Assembly: GCF_009372215.1 (NCBI RefSeq) | Contig: NZ_LWRV01000058.1 | Coordinates: 16,417-80,416, forward strand | DNA length: 64,000 nt | Direction of reading: 5' to 3' | Source: Acinetobacter portensis | GTDB lineage: Bacteria > Pseudomonadota > Gammaproteobacteria > Pseudomonadales > Moraxellaceae | Part shown: piece by piece, positions 38,089 to 47,774 of the stretch | Layout: each line of letters opens with the position of its first letter | How positions within the stretch are numbered: position 1 is the stretch's first letter | Translations under genes and position numbers: made by a program | The notes under the pieces: generated by a model | The model's input: only the letters and a program-made list of their open reading frames with translations | Databases searched by the model: none | Told to the model about the DNA's origin: nothing

Positions 38089-38116
38089 ATTTCGTATAAG
38101 GTGTATTATGTTAATT
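38089..38116 (+). other. XerC/XerD (dif/pdif) site, C-to-D orientation
   Basis: XerC half ATTTCGTATAA, centre GGTGTA and XerD half TTATGTTAATT make the standard 11+6+11 layout, like dif of other gammaproteobacteria and pdif sites of Acinetobacter plasmids. It is the left border of the acetyltransferase module. Confidence 0.85.
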
Positions 38117-38132
38117 TTAGGTAGATTTAAAA

Positions 38133-38633
38133 GTGGCTGCATTTGAAACAAAAAACTTATTATTAAAACCATTTGCTGAAGAAAACTTAAATGAAGCCAT
38201 CACACTGTTTCAAGATAAAGATTTCATGGCTTTTTCACCTAATGGAACATTGGATGTTAAAGATTCAACAAATCGTTTTTATGAAATCTTAGAACATTAT
38301 GAAAGATATGGATTTGGAAAATTAGCTATTATCTCTAAAAAAACCAATAAGATTGTTGGTTACTGTGGTTTTGAAATATGTACTGTAGATGGGATAGATG
38401 AAGCAGAATTAGGTTTTAGATTGGTTAAAAGCGAACGAGGACAAGGGTATGTCCTTGAAGCTGCTTCAATATTGCTAGAAGATATGAAAAATAGAAACTT
38501 TAAAAAGATAATAGCATTTTCTGAAGAACAAAATCTGCCAGCTCATAACCTTTTAAAGAAGTTAGGATTTATTAAAACTTTTACTTCTAATTTTTTAAAT
38601 ATGGATGTGGTTTTCTTCAGTAAGGATCTATAA
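38133..38633 (+). CDS. GNAT-family N-acetyltransferase in a pdif module
   Basis: 166 aa from a GTG start with AGGTAG upstream. RimJ/RimL-type features are seen: ETKNLLLKPFAEENL at the start, the beta-4/alpha-3 acetyl-CoA region LVKSERGQGYVLEAASILL (R-G-Q-G-Y), and ENLPAHNLLKKLGF-type end (NLPAHNLLKKLGFIK). The substrate is unknown. It lies exactly between two XerC/XerD sites facing opposite ways (38089 and 38645), so it is a candidate mobile cassette gene. Confidence 0.88.
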   Translation: MAAFETKNLLLKPFAEENLNEAITLFQDKDFMAFSPNGTLDVKDSTNRFYEILEHYERYGFGKLAIISKKTNKIVGYCGFEICTVDGIDEAELGFRLVKSERGQGYVLEAASILLEDMKNRNFKKIIAFSEEQNLPAHNLLKKLGFIKTFTSNFLNMDVVFFSKDL

Positions 38634-38644
38634 AGATATCATCG

Positions 38645-38672
38645 ACTTAACATAATGGCGCTTATGCGAAAT
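38645..38672 (-). other. XerC/XerD (pdif) site, reverse orientation
   Basis: Read on the minus strand: XerC half ATTTCGCATAA, centre GCGCCA, XerD half TTATGTTAAGT. This is a full 11+6+11 match. It closes the acetyltransferase module 12 bp past that gene's stop and opens the next module. Confidence 0.82.
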
Positions 38673-38786
38673 CTATTAAAAAATATTAAACAAATAGTTA
38701 AAATATTTGCAAAGTGTTGCAAAAAAATTACTCTAATATTTAAATTAATAGCTTCTTTCACCCTTAATGCAACAGAACCTAAAGTT

Positions 38787-39020
38787 TTACTCCAATTCTG
38801 ATATTGCTTTATCGATAATAGATAAAAAGTCTTTTAATGAAAATTTAAACATATAATCATTTTTATCTAGATAATATTGATGAAAAAATTCTATTTCTAA
38901 ATTCTCTTTACCCTTATCTTGATTGATTTGACATAGTATTTGTCCATCAAAACTTATCTCTATTGTCAGTTTTTCATATTCTGAATCAGAAAAATAATCC
39001 ACATTGAATTTAGACTTCAT
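38787..39020 (-). CDS. Unknown small acidic protein (77 aa) in a pdif module
   Basis: The ORF begins MKSKFNVDYFSDSEYEKLTI and ends LSIIDKAISELE. It is soluble and rich in Asp, Glu and Phe. The size and acidity recall immunity-type or antitoxin-type proteins, but no family is recognised and no toxin lies next to it. It is the only gene between the sites at 38645 and 39358. Confidence 0.65.
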   Translation of the reverse strand: MKSKFNVDYFSDSEYEKLTIEISFDGQILCQINQDKGKENLEIEFFHQYYLDKNDYMFKFSLKDFLSIIDKAISELE

Positions 39021-39357
39021 TATTTTCTCTTTGACCTAAAAATGACTTGTCTGAATTATATTTGATACCTTGGTAATTTCTATGATTATTTATTTTTTTG
39101 ACCATAACATTCAGATAAAATTTATCCCTGTATTTATCCCTGTATTTATCCGCAGAAATTATGGATGATTTTTTTGGCTTAAATCCATAAAAATATTAAT
39201 GGATTGTTTTTTTTGTGTCTTTTTGATCGATTTTATTGGCATAAGGTGACAAAACCGCCTAAAAAAAAGCCGACATGTTTCGGCGTCGGTTTTTGAACAT
39301 CATCGAGCACTATTTTTATAGCACAAGTGATTGATTTTAATTTGTTTCAATTTGTGC
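39021..39357. other. Non-coding part of the second pdif module
   Basis: It holds a short tandem repeat (TTTATCCCTGTA twice and a partial third copy, 39121-39151) and a terminator-like hairpin (39265-39294). No ORF is supportable. Confidence 0.45.
39265..39294 (+). terminator. Terminator-like hairpin
   Basis: GCCGAC and GTCGGT arms with A and T runs on both sides. No plus-strand gene precedes it closely, so it may be left over from a lost gene. Confidence 0.55.
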
Positions 39358-39385
39358 ATTTCATATAGCGACCATTATGTTAAAT
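39358..39385 (+). other. XerC/XerD (pdif) site, C-to-D orientation
   Basis: XerC half ATTTCATATAG (9 of 11 matches to the site at 38089), centre CGACCA and XerD half TTATGTTAAAT (the classical XerD sequence). Its orientation restores the alternating order of the cluster. Confidence 0.65.
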
Positions 39386-39476
39386 GGAGAGAGATTTAGT
39401 TAAAAATTTCACCATTATTAATTAAAAGATATTGATGTAAAATAAAATCAATCATTTTTATTCATATCAACTATAT

Positions 39477-39887
39477 ATGGAAAAATTCAACACAAAAAAC
39501 TTAGTTGCGAAACATGCAATTATTTTTAGTTCTTCAGATTCTGAAATATCTATCCATATTTTTATGGAACCATTTATCTACCAAGATGAGATCGTAAGTC
39601 CAATAATTCGCTTAGATGATATTGACTTACAATCAACAAAGCTTTGCTTATTGGTTAATAAATCTGTGACTTTTGCTCAAGGTGATTTAAGTGGTTCGAT
39701 ATATTTAGGTGGGGCCCACCACCCTGTAGATGTAATAGGTTTAAGCTTTTTTCTAAGCAGGCAAAATAAATTAACTATTCTAGTTAAAGGTATTTACGAC
39801 TTTGAGTATGAGGGTCTAGATGATGTAGCTAATGAAGCTTTTGTATTGAATACATTACTTAGTAGTTGCGATGTTAATGAAGACTAA
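39477..39887 (+). CDS. Unknown protein (136 aa) in a pdif module
   Basis: The protein begins MEKFNTKNLVAKHAIIFSSS and is predicted to be mostly beta (IHIFMEPFIYQDEIVSPII, LTILVKGIYDFEYEG). It is soluble and acidic. I recognise no family. It is the only gene between the sites at 39358 and 39929, which supports the one-gene-per-module pattern. Confidence 0.7.
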   Translation: MEKFNTKNLVAKHAIIFSSSDSEISIHIFMEPFIYQDEIVSPIIRLDDIDLQSTKLCLLVNKSVTFAQGDLSGSIYLGGAHHPVDVIGLSFFLSRQNKLTILVKGIYDFEYEGLDDVANEAFVLNTLLSSCDVNED

Positions 39888-39928
39888 AGAAATGAATAGG
39901 AATTTTAGTAGTTATTTAATTCTTCTAA

Positions 39929-39956
39929 AATTAACATAATACACCTTATACGAATT
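39929..39956 (-). other. XerC/XerD (dif/pdif) site, reverse orientation
   Basis: Read on the minus strand: XerC half AATTCGTATAA, centre GGTGTA, XerD half TTATGTTAATT, then TTAG. The centre equals that of the site at 38089, so the two are a matched inverted pair. One of these could be the resident chromosomal dif. Confidence 0.85.
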
Positions 39957-40088
39957 TTTTTTAATTTCCTCTTTCAAATTAAAACGTTATCGCATATAAA
40001 AAATCTAGATACTTTATTTCTAGACTTTTTAATGATTTTTCATGTTTTACGGTCATTAAATCATCATTGTTTCACAAGTTTATTTAGT

Positions 40089-40113
40089 AAAAAGGACGCT
40101 TCAGCGTCCTTTT
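40089..40113 (-). terminator. Terminator after the lipoprotein gene
   Basis: GGACGC-TTCA-GCGTCC on the plus strand; a perfect stem with A and T tracts. It ends the minus-strand gene at 40134. Confidence 0.8.
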
Positions 40114-40133
40114 CTACAAATTTGATTTCATTT

Positions 40134-40577
40134 TTAATTGGTAGATTCACCAAATACCGAAACATTGAGGTCACGAATTTTAGTGCTACCATTCGGCTTA
40201 TCGAAGCTTACATCGTACTGAACCAAGTTTTTATCATAGTTATATTCATAAGTGACCGTGTATAAACTTGGCTTATTGGTCGATTTTTCAATTTGCTTAG
40301 ACACAATTTTCTTATGCTTTAGCTCCGACTTTGGTAAAGCAGATGCAAACTTATGCAAAGTTTTCGTATTTTTATTAAATTCAGCCTGTAATTCAGGTTC
40401 TAAATAAGTAAGAAATTGATCGAATTTTTTATCACGTAAATCATTATAAGCATCTACAGCAACCTGTTCCTGTGCAGGACTTGGGTTTGGAATAGAATCC
40501 ATTGCCTTTTGACCAAGCTTGTCACAACCTGTTAAAGCAAACAGACTACTTAAAAGCAATATTTTTACTTTCATCAT
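40134..40577 (-). CDS. Lipoprotein of unknown function
   Basis: 147 aa. The signal peptide MKVKILLLSSLFALTGCDKL has the lipobox LTGC. The mature part has a helical N-terminal half (DAYNDLRDKKFDQFLTYLEP) and a beta-rich end (YTVTYEYNYDKNLVQYDVSF), similar in style to NTF2-like lipoproteins. The second ATG (40574) may be the true start. It lies downstream of gyrA on the same strand behind a terminator. Confidence 0.78.
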   Translation of the reverse strand: MMKVKILLLSSLFALTGCDKLGQKAMDSIPNPSPAQEQVAVDAYNDLRDKKFDQFLTYLEPELQAEFNKNTKTLHKFASALPKSELKHKKIVSKQIEKSTNKPSLYTVTYEYNYDKNLVQYDVSFDKPNGSTKIRDLNVSVFGESTN

Positions 40578-40613
40578 TTACACTTTCATTAAAATCTTAG
40601 ATGCTCAGTATAT

Positions 40614-40642
40614 AAAAAAAGGACGCCTAAGCATCCTTTTTT
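40614..40642 (-). terminator. Terminator after gyrA
   Basis: On the minus strand GGATGC-TTAG-GCGTCC with one G-U pair and a U-run. Confidence 0.78.
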
Positions 40643-40654
40643 ACACAATAAAAC

Positions 40655-43627
40655 TTAATCTTCTTCTGATGGATTTACATCAGATTCAACTTCAGTTTCA
40701 TCTACATTTGTTGTTTCAACGTCAGAAGTTTCGCCTTCAATTTCTTCAATAAAGTCATCTTCTTCTACAGCTTCAACAGAAACCACACCAACAAGAATCT
40801 CTTCATTGCCTAAACGAATTAAGCGAACACCTTGAGCATTACGACCCGTTGTTGCAACTTCAGATGCACGAGTACGAACCAAAGTACCACCATCTGAAAT
40901 AAGCATTAATTCTTTCGTTTCATCAATAGAAACCGCACCAACCAATTCACCGTTACGTTCAGATGTTTTAATTGCAATAACACCTTTACCACCACGTTTT
41001 TTGGTTGGGAAATCGCCTACTGGTGTACGTTTACCATAACCATTTGCACAAGCACAAAGTACTTCGCCAGTTTCTGGTACAACAACCAATGAAACAATAC
41101 GACTAACAAATGCCGAATCTGAAGTATCTTCATCATCTGAATCTACATCTGTTTCAACATCATCTTCTACAACAGATGCTGCAAATGTTACGCGCATACC
41201 ACGTACACCTTTTGCAGAACGACCCATTGAACGTACGTCAGTTTCAGCGAAGCGAATAGCTTTACCTTCGTTAGAGAACAACATAATTTGCTGTTCGCCA
41301 TCGGTAATTGCAACACCAATTAAGGTATCTTCTTCTTTCAACTCAATTGCACGTAAACCATTTGAACGAACATTACTAAATTGTTCTAATTCAACACGTT
41401 TAATTGTGCCTGAAGCCGTTGCCATAAAGACATAGAAGTTCTTACGAACTGCTTCTGCTTGCTGAGCAAAATCATTGATGATGTCATCATCAAGATCAGT
41501 TGTAGATAACTCTAAACCAAGCTGTTTTAACTGAATACGCAATGCATCAGAAATATCATCTGCACCATCTTCTGACTCAGTTAATGCCGCTTCAAGCTCT
41601 ACATAATGACTGTTGATCACTTCATTGGTTTGAAGTGTTGCAGCATTGGCTTTCACAAATGCTTTGAAGTCTGCCAAACGTTCTTTGAATTTCTTAGGCG
41701 CATCAATTACAGGTAAAATTGCTGTAATTGTCTCGTTTTCATCCAGTGGCAATAAGTTCACCATTGGACGACCTTTCGATCCGCGAGAAGCTTGTGGCAC
41801 ATCATACACTTTCAGACGGTAAACTTTACCAACGTTGGTAAAGCAAAGAACCGTTGCATGATTCGATGTTACAATTAGATGCTGAATGTAATCATCTGAT
41901 TTCATTGAAGTTGCAGACTTACCACGACCACCACGACGCTGCGCAGCATAATCAGACAATGGCTGAGTTTTCGCATAACCTGTTTGAGAAACAGTTAACA
42001 CCATTTGCTCTTCAGGAATCAAATCTTCACGAGAGAAGTCGATACGTGATTCAACAATTGAAGTTTTACGCGCATCGCCATATTGCTGAAGAATTAGTGC
42101 AAGTTCTTCACGAATAACATCCATCAATAAGTTGAAGTCATTCAAAATTGCAGTTAATTCAGCAATTGTTGCCAAAATTTCGCTATATTCTGCATGTAAC
42201 TTGTCTTGTTCAAGACCCGTTAAACGATGCAGACGAAGTTCCATAATCGCATTAACTTGCGTTGGAGATAGACGGTAAATATCACCAGCCAAACCAAATG
42301 GACGGCTTGGATCTTCACCTTCAATTTCATCTGGACGAACTGAAACAGAACCTGCTTTTTCAAGTAATGCGACAACGCCACCACCTGCCCACTCACCCGC
42401 TTGTAAACGCTCGCGTGCTTCTTGTGGATTTGCAGATGTTTTAATGGTTTCAATAATTGCATCAATATTTGCTAAAGCAACAGTCAAACCTTCTAAAATA
42501 TGACCACGCTCACGTGCTTTACGTAATTCGAACATCGTACGACGCGTTACCACTTCTTGACGATGACGAATAAATGCAGCAATGATGTCTTTCAAATTCA
42601 TCAATTTTGGTTGACCGTTGTCTAGGCAAACCATGTTGATGCTGAATGAATTTTCTAACTGAGTGTTTTGGAACAAGTTGTTCACAATCACTTCAGCATT
42701 TTCACCACGCTTTAAGTCTATGGCAATACGCATACCATCTTTATCAGACTCATCACGAAGCTCTGAAATACCTTCAAGTTTTTTCTCTTTCACTAACTCA
42801 GCAATACGTTCAATCGTTTTTGCTTTGTTCACTTGATATGGAATTTCAGTGAAAACAATCGTTGTACGACCTGTTTTTTGATCTTCTTCAAAATGGTATT
42901 TACCACGAATATGTAAACGACCTTTACCTGTGCGGTAAGCATCTACAATTCCTGATTTACCATAAATAATACCGCCAGTCGGGAAATCGGGACCAGAGAT
43001 ATACTCCATCAAACCTTCAATGCTGATATTTGGATTATTGGCATAAGCTAGACACGCATTCACAACCTCAGTCATGTTATGCGGCGCCATATTTGTTGCC
43101 ATACCAACAGCAATACCCGTTACACCATTAATCAATAAGTTGGGTACACGCGTAGGCATGACTTTAGGAATACGTTCCGAACCGTCGTAGTTATCTTCCC
43201 ATTCAACTGTATCTTTTTCTAAATCAGCTAAAAGTTCATGAGTTAACTTACGCATACGGACTTCGGTATAACGCATTGCTGCTGCACTGTCACCATCGAC
43301 AGAACCGAAGTTACCTTGACCATCAACCAATTGGTAACGCAAACTAAAGTTTTGCGCCATACGAACAATCGTTTCATAAACAGCAGAATCACCATGAGGG
43401 TGATATTTACCAATTACGTCACCGACCACACGGGCAGACTTTTTGTACGCTTTGTTGTAGTCATTGCCCAATTCGTGCATTGCGAAAAGCACACGACGAT
43501 GAACTGGTTTTAGACCATCTCGTACATCAGGCAAGGCACGTGATACAATCACGCTCATTGCATAATCTAGATACGAGTTTTTGAGTTCATCCTCAATGGC
43601 AATCGGTCTAATTTCCGATACGCTCAT
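40655..43627 (-). CDS. gyrA: DNA gyrase subunit A
   Basis: 990 aa, longer than E. coli GyrA (875). The breakage-reunion domain covers about 1-530 with catalytic Tyr120 (AAMRYTEVR). The quinolone pocket reads [10 protein letters not shown] with Ser81 and Glu85, the susceptible residues. The GyrA box QRRGGRG is near 563. The C-terminal propeller is interrupted by about 85 extra residues (about 641-729, rich in Asp/Glu and helical) and by an acidic stretch of about 25 residues near 815-840. The tail is very acidic. It introduces negative supercoils with GyrB. Confidence 0.97.
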   Translation of the reverse strand: MSVSEIRPIAIEDELKNSYLDYAMSVIVSRALPDVRDGLKPVHRRVLFAMHELGNDYNKAYKKSARVVGDVIGKYHPHGDSAVYETIVRMAQNFSLRYQLVDGQGNFGSVDGDSAAAMRYTEVRMRKLTHELLADLEKDTVEWEDNYDGSERIPKVMPTRVPNLLINGVTGIAVGMATNMAPHNMTEVVNACLAYANNPNISIEGLMEYISGPDFPTGGIIYGKSGIVDAYRTGKGRLHIRGKYHFEEDQKTGRTTIVFTEIPYQVNKAKTIERIAELVKEKKLEGISELRDESDKDGMRIAIDLKRGENAEVIVNNLFQNTQLENSFSINMVCLDNGQPKLMNLKDIIAAFIRHRQEVVTRRTMFELRKARERGHILEGLTVALANIDAIIETIKTSANPQEARERLQAGEWAGGGVVALLEKAGSVSVRPDEIEGEDPSRPFGLAGDIYRLSPTQVNAIMELRLHRLTGLEQDKLHAEYSEILATIAELTAILNDFNLLMDVIREELALILQQYGDARKTSIVESRIDFSREDLIPEEQMVLTVSQTGYAKTQPLSDYAAQRRGGRGKSATSMKSDDYIQHLIVTSNHATVLCFTNVGKVYRLKVYDVPQASRGSKGRPMVNLLPLDENETITAILPVIDAPKKFKERLADFKAFVKANAATLQTNEVINSHYVELEAALTESEDGADDISDALRIQLKQLGLELSTTDLDDDIINDFAQQAEAVRKNFYVFMATASGTIKRVELEQFSNVRSNGLRAIELKEEDTLIGVAITDGEQQIMLFSNEGKAIRFAETDVRSMGRSAKGVRGMRVTFAASVVEDDVETDVDSDDEDTSDSAFVSRIVSLVVVPETGEVLCACANGYGKRTPVGDFPTKKRGGKGVIAIKTSERNGELVGAVSIDETKELMLISDGGTLVRTRASEVATTGRNAQGVRLIRLGNEEILVGVVSVEAVEEDDFIEEIEGETSDVETTNVDETEVESDVNPSEED

Positions 43628-43829
43628 GCATACTCCTTGTTATACAAGCAGAATTCTGCCCGCATTTATATATCGTCAAATCAGTGAAAAGTTAGTCAAA
43701 AATGACCTAACTAAAAATAAAACATAGTTAAATATTATAGCATAAAAGCCAATGTCTTTGTGCCAAACAAAATTAACTATAACCATGATTTTTTGCAGTT
43801 ATTTTAATCAATTTACCTAATTTTTAGCT

Positions 43830-43860
43830 AAAAAAAAACCTCCAAGAATGGAGGTTTAAA
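43830..43860 (-). terminator. Terminator after the membrane protein gene
   Basis: AAACCTCC-AAGAAT-GGAGGTTT, with a long A run on the plus strand that is the U-run on the minus strand. Confidence 0.75.
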
Positions 43861-43931
43861 TTTTTATATATGATTCTTTTTACATTCAAGAATAATTTAG
43901 CCAACTAGACAAAATTTTATTAAATAATGAC

Positions 43932-44627
43932 TTAGCTTATTCGCTTATCTTGTTTCATTATTGGCAAAGCAATTAAAAACAATCCAATAATAAGTGGAAA
44001 TTCGTATAACTCTTCCATGAAATCTTGATACTGCAAGTTATGTAAAAATAATGGCGCAATCAATCGCCCATGCTCAATGCTATCTGCAATAATCAAACCT
44101 AAAACAGCAATGACAATTGCCCAAGCCGATAACTTTGCTGTTCTCAGCTTATTTACAATTTCATGTCGCAAATATGGTGAAAAAAGCATGAATACAACGG
44201 GTGCTATTACAAAAATAGAAATTACTCGAAAGTAAGATCTTGGAACATCAGGAAAATAATCACGCCCCCAACTTGTACTACGACCAAATAAAAGCACCCA
44301 CCAAAAAATAGCCCACAACCAAAATTGTTTTTGACCATTTTTAAGTTGCAAAGGCTTCATATAAACATATGTAAAAATGGCAAAAAATAGTAATAGTAAA
44401 GCTTGGACGGCTTCTATAGATGTAACCAACATTCCATTAAATAATGGTATATGTAGATCAGCTAAGAATGGGAAGATAAAAATTAATACAGCAAATACAA
44501 TAACGGGCCACGTTATACGATATTCAACTAACAAGGGAGTCACTCCACATCTTATGAGAATATTCATAAGAAATGTTTTAAGATAATTGAGAATATTAAC
44601 ATAAATTAACAAAAGCCATAAGTGCAA
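43932..44627 (-). CDS. Multi-spanning membrane protein, unknown
   Basis: Up to 231 aa with about six membrane spans. A conserved-looking motif GRSTSWGRDYF sits in a loop, and EELYEFPLIIGLFLIA lies at the end. The true start may be the ATG at 44567 (MNILIRCGVTPLLVEYR), since the first 20 residues have no clear ribosome binding site. I recognise no function. It stands alone between gyrA and etfA. Confidence 0.7.
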   Translation of the reverse strand: MHLWLLLIYVNILNYLKTFLMNILIRCGVTPLLVEYRITWPVIVFAVLIFIFPFLADLHIPLFNGMLVTSIEAVQALLLLFFAIFTYVYMKPLQLKNGQKQFWLWAIFWWVLLFGRSTSWGRDYFPDVPRSYFRVISIFVIAPVVFMLFSPYLRHEIVNKLRTAKLSAWAIVIAVLGLIIADSIEHGRLIAPLFLHNLQYQDFMEELYEFPLIIGLFLIALPIMKQDKRIS

Positions 44628-44848
44628 AAAGGAAGATCAAAAAGATAAGGTTTGGTTTTTTATTTTTAAATATCAATAAGATATGTAAAATATGTAGATT
44701 TTACAATCAGCTTAATATTGGTATATCACTCTAACAATACGCTTACTATTAAAAATACTTAAATAAATTAACAACATACAAATTATTCTTTTTTTAGAAT
44801 TGCATGTTCTATTTTTAGTGTTGAATTTAATCTAATTTTCATAGCAAT

Positions 44849-44878
44849 AAAAAAGCACTCATTAATGAGTGCTTTTTT
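44849..44878 (-). terminator. Terminator after etfA
   Basis: A palindromic stem GCACTCATT/AATGAGTGC with A and T runs on both sides. Confidence 0.85.
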
Positions 44879-44891
44879 AAGTCTTTCAGAA

Positions 44892-45824
44892 TTAGATTTT
44901 AGAAACCAATTCAGGAACAACAGTATTTAAATCGCCTACTAACCAGTAATCAGCAACTGCATTAATCGGTGCTTCTTCGTCTTTGTTAATCGCAACGATC
45001 ACTTTAGACTCTTTCATACCTGCCAAATGCTGAATCGCACCTGAAATACCAACAGCGATGTACAAGTCAGGTGCAACGATTTTACCAGTTTGACCTACTT
45101 GCATATCATTTGGTACGAAGCCTGCATCTACCGCAGCACGTGATGCACCTTGAGCAGCACCAAGCTTGTCAGCTAATGGATCAAGTACAGTGTGATAGTT
45201 TTCACCTGAACCTACACCACGACCACCTGAAACAACAATACGAGCCGCTGTTAATTCAGGACGTTCTGATTTCACAATTTCTTCAGAAATAAACTTAGAA
45301 ATACCTGCATCACCTTGCGATGCAGCAGCTTCTACAGATGCAGAACCACCTTCTGTAGCAACAGGATCAAATGCTGTACCACGAATAGTTGCTACAACAA
45401 TCGCTTCACCAGATTCTACAGTTGCAATTGCATTACCTGCGTAAATTGGGCGTTTAAACGTTTTAGCACTATCAACAGCAATAACATCAGTAATCATGCT
45501 TACATCTAACAATGCAGCCGCACGAGGAAGAACGTTTTTACCTGTTGTTGTAGAAGCAGCAAGGATATGTGTATAACCTTTACCTAATTCAGCAACTAAT
45601 TTAGCAACGTTTTCAGCCAATTGATTTGCATAAGCAGCATCATCAGCAAGTAATACTTTGCTTACACCTGCAACTTTAGCTGCTTGGTCAGCAACTGCTT
45701 GAGCGCTAGAACCAGCTACTAATACAGTGATATCACCACCAATTTTTTGCGCAGCAGCAACAACATTTAAAGTTGCACCATTAAGTGCTTTGTTGTCGTG
45801 CTCAGCGATAACTAAAATACTCAT
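44892..45824 (-). CDS. etfA: Electron transfer flavoprotein subunit alpha
   Basis: 310 aa. The C-terminal FAD-binding domain shows SGGRGVGSGENYH and GQTGKIVAPDLYIAVGISGA, followed by INKDEEAPINAVADYWLVGD. With EtfB it carries electrons from acyl-CoA and other dehydrogenases to ETF-ubiquinone oxidoreductase. It lies 18 nt after etfB. Confidence 0.97.
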   Translation of the reverse strand: MSILVIAEHDNKALNGATLNVVAAAQKIGGDITVLVAGSSAQAVADQAAKVAGVSKVLLADDAAYANQLAENVAKLVAELGKGYTHILAASTTTGKNVLPRAAALLDVSMITDVIAVDSAKTFKRPIYAGNAIATVESGEAIVVATIRGTAFDPVATEGGSASVEAAASQGDAGISKFISEEIVKSERPELTAARIVVSGGRGVGSGENYHTVLDPLADKLGAAQGASRAAVDAGFVPNDMQVGQTGKIVAPDLYIAVGISGAIQHLAGMKESKVIVAINKDEEAPINAVADYWLVGDLNTVVPELVSKI

Positions 45825-45842
45825 GATTTTTATCCTTCTGTA

Positions 45843-46595
45843 TTAGATCACTTTCGCTTCATTTTTCAATTTTTCAACAAGCTCATCTACAGATTTCACT
45901 TGTACGCCAGCTTTACGTTCAGCAGGAGCTTCAACTTTAACTGTTTTAAGTTTAGTTGTTGAAGTAACGCCAAAATCAGCAGGTGACTTAGTTTCAAGCG
46001 GTTTTTTACGCGCTTTCATAATGTTTGGAAGCGCAGCATAACGTGGCTCATTCAAACGTAAGTCAGTTGTGATAATAGCTGGAAGCGCAAGCTCAACAGT
46101 TTGCAAACCACCGTCGATTTCACGAGTCACTTGTACCTTGTCGCCTTCAACTTTAACTTCTGAAGCGAATGTACCTTGACCTGCACCAAGAAGTGCACCA
46201 AGCATTTGACCTACTTGGTTAGAGTCATCATCAATTGCTTGCTTACCAAGAAGGACAAGTTGAGGCTGTTCAGCATCTACAACGCCTTTAAGGATTTTTG
46301 CAATTTCAAGAGCACCCAGTTGGCTGTCATCAGCTTCAACTAAAATACCGCGGTCAGCACCAAGTGCCATAGCCGAACGGATTTGTTCTTGAGCTTCTTT
46401 AGGACCAATAGAAACAACAATGATTTCTGAAACAGTTCCTTTTTCTTTTAAACGAACCGCTTCTTCCACTGCGATTTCACAGAATGGGTTAATTGACATT
46501 TTAACGTTAGTAAGGTCAACCCCACTATTGTCCGGTTTAACGCGAACTTTAACGTTGGCATCAACCACACGTTTTACAGCAACAAGAGCCTTCAT
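45843..46595 (-). CDS. etfB: Electron transfer flavoprotein subunit beta
   Basis: 250 aa, starting [19 protein letters not shown]. It includes the AMP-binding region [14 protein letters not shown] and the ETF beta signature around [19 protein letters not shown]. It forms the heterodimer with EtfA and supports beta-oxidation along with fadH of this window. First gene of the etfBA operon. Confidence 0.97.
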   Translation of the reverse strand: MKALVAVKRVVDANVKVRVKPDNSGVDLTNVKMSINPFCEIAVEEAVRLKEKGTVSEIIVVSIGPKEAQEQIRSAMALGADRGILVEADDSQLGALEIAKILKGVVDAEQPQLVLLGKQAIDDDSNQVGQMLGALLGAGQGTFASEVKVEGDKVQVTREIDGGLQTVELALPAIITTDLRLNEPRYAALPNIMKARKKPLETKSPADFGVTSTTKLKTVKVEAPAERKAGVQVKSVDELVEKLKNEAKVI

Positions 46596-47014
46596 GTAAT
46601 CCTCGGCTGTTTTAGCAAATGTAAATGTTGAGAAGAATATTAGAACTCTTCACTTAAATTTTTTAGGTGTCCTATCTTGCAATGCGTATGGCATTTCGGT
46701 CAAGTCACAATTCAATAAAGACCTGTAAAAATGCGTAAAAATAGCTGAACGATGCGTTCACATTTTTTTATTGGAGAAACATCAGCAATAAATACCTAAA
46801 AATAAGTTATTTTTTAACCATTGATTTATATTATATTTTTATTTGATTTATATCATCAAAAGTATTGATTTCTATGAAGCGATAAACATTGCAAATTAAG
46901 TACACTTTTAAACTAAAGTATGGTCTAAAAAACAAGAACATGTCATTTAAGTGAAACTTCCAAGCAACGTATGTATGTTTATTGAGAACAAATTTTTAAA
47001 TAAAACATTTCAAA
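46596..47014. other. Upstream region of etfBA
   Basis: About 420 AT-rich bases without a supportable ORF. The etfB promoter must lie here. Confidence 0.45.
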
Positions 47015-47043
47015 AAAAAGCATATCAACTTGATATGCTTTTT
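47015..47043 (-). terminator. Terminator after the lysE-family gene
   Basis: AAAAAGCATATCA and TGATATGCTTTTT form a perfect stem around a 3-nt loop. Confidence 0.85.
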
Positions 47044-47055
47044 ATCGTATTTAAA

Positions 47056-47673
47056 TTAATTAATCATGAGCCATGTTGCAGCAGCTGCCAATAAGCCACC
47101 AGAAGTCCCATCTATTATTTTTTGTTTACGTTCATCTATATGTGTTTTTTGCGTAACTTTCGCAAAGACAATACTTAGTGCGCAATACACAATAAATATT
47201 AAACCAATGAAAATAAAAGATAAAACTAAACCTTGGCTTACAGTATTTCCTGTTTTATCGATAAACTGAGGCAATATTGCAAAATAAATCAGCATGCCTT
47301 TTGGGTTCAATAATGCTGTAAAAAAGCCTTTCTTTATTGGATTAGACGTACTTTTTTTCTCAATTTTGAGCTTTTTAGTCCCAAATAAAGACTTCAATAA
47401 ACTCGCAGATAAATACAACAAATATGCAATCCCTAGCCATTTTATGGTTTCAAATAAAATAGGGAATGAAACAATAATTGCTGCAATACCTAAAGCAACA
47501 AGAATTGAATGAACCAAATATCCTGAACACACGCCTAATGTCGCCATCATGCCCGCTTTTGCATCCTTACCCATCACTTGTGACAGGATAAAAAGCATAT
47601 CTGGTCCTGGTGTGAAAATAAGAGGAATTACCGTTAAGGCAAACAATGCAAATACAGACATATCCTTTTCCAT
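47056..47673 (-). CDS. LysE-family amino acid exporter
   Basis: About 205 aa with five to six spans. The family signature FTPGPDMLFILSQ lies near residue 20 and GFFTALLNPKGMLIYFA near 117. Members export lysine, homoserine/threonine or other amino acids. Starts at 47673 and 47661 (MSVFALFA) are both possible. It is divergent from an Lrp/AsnC regulator, a common arrangement in which the regulator controls the exporter. Confidence 0.9.
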   Translation of the reverse strand: MEKDMSVFALFALTVIPLIFTPGPDMLFILSQVMGKDAKAGMMATLGVCSGYLVHSILVALGIAAIIVSFPILFETIKWLGIAYLLYLSASLLKSLFGTKKLKIEKKSTSNPIKKGFFTALLNPKGMLIYFAILPQFIDKTGNTVSQGLVLSFIFIGLIFIVYCALSIVFAKVTQKTHIDERKQKIIDGTSGGLLAAAATWLMIN

Positions 47674-47774
47674 TTCTCTAGCGTCTGAAAGTGAAATAGT
47701 ATCTGTGAAAAGCTTTAAAATAGGGTTTCAAATATTCTATAATTGATCTTATTTTTCGAATTAAACTCTAATTT

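Noticed and set aside
43374..43399. Quinolone-resistance change in gyrA
   Set aside because: Ser81 and Glu85 are the susceptible residues, so no resistance mutation is visible at these positions.
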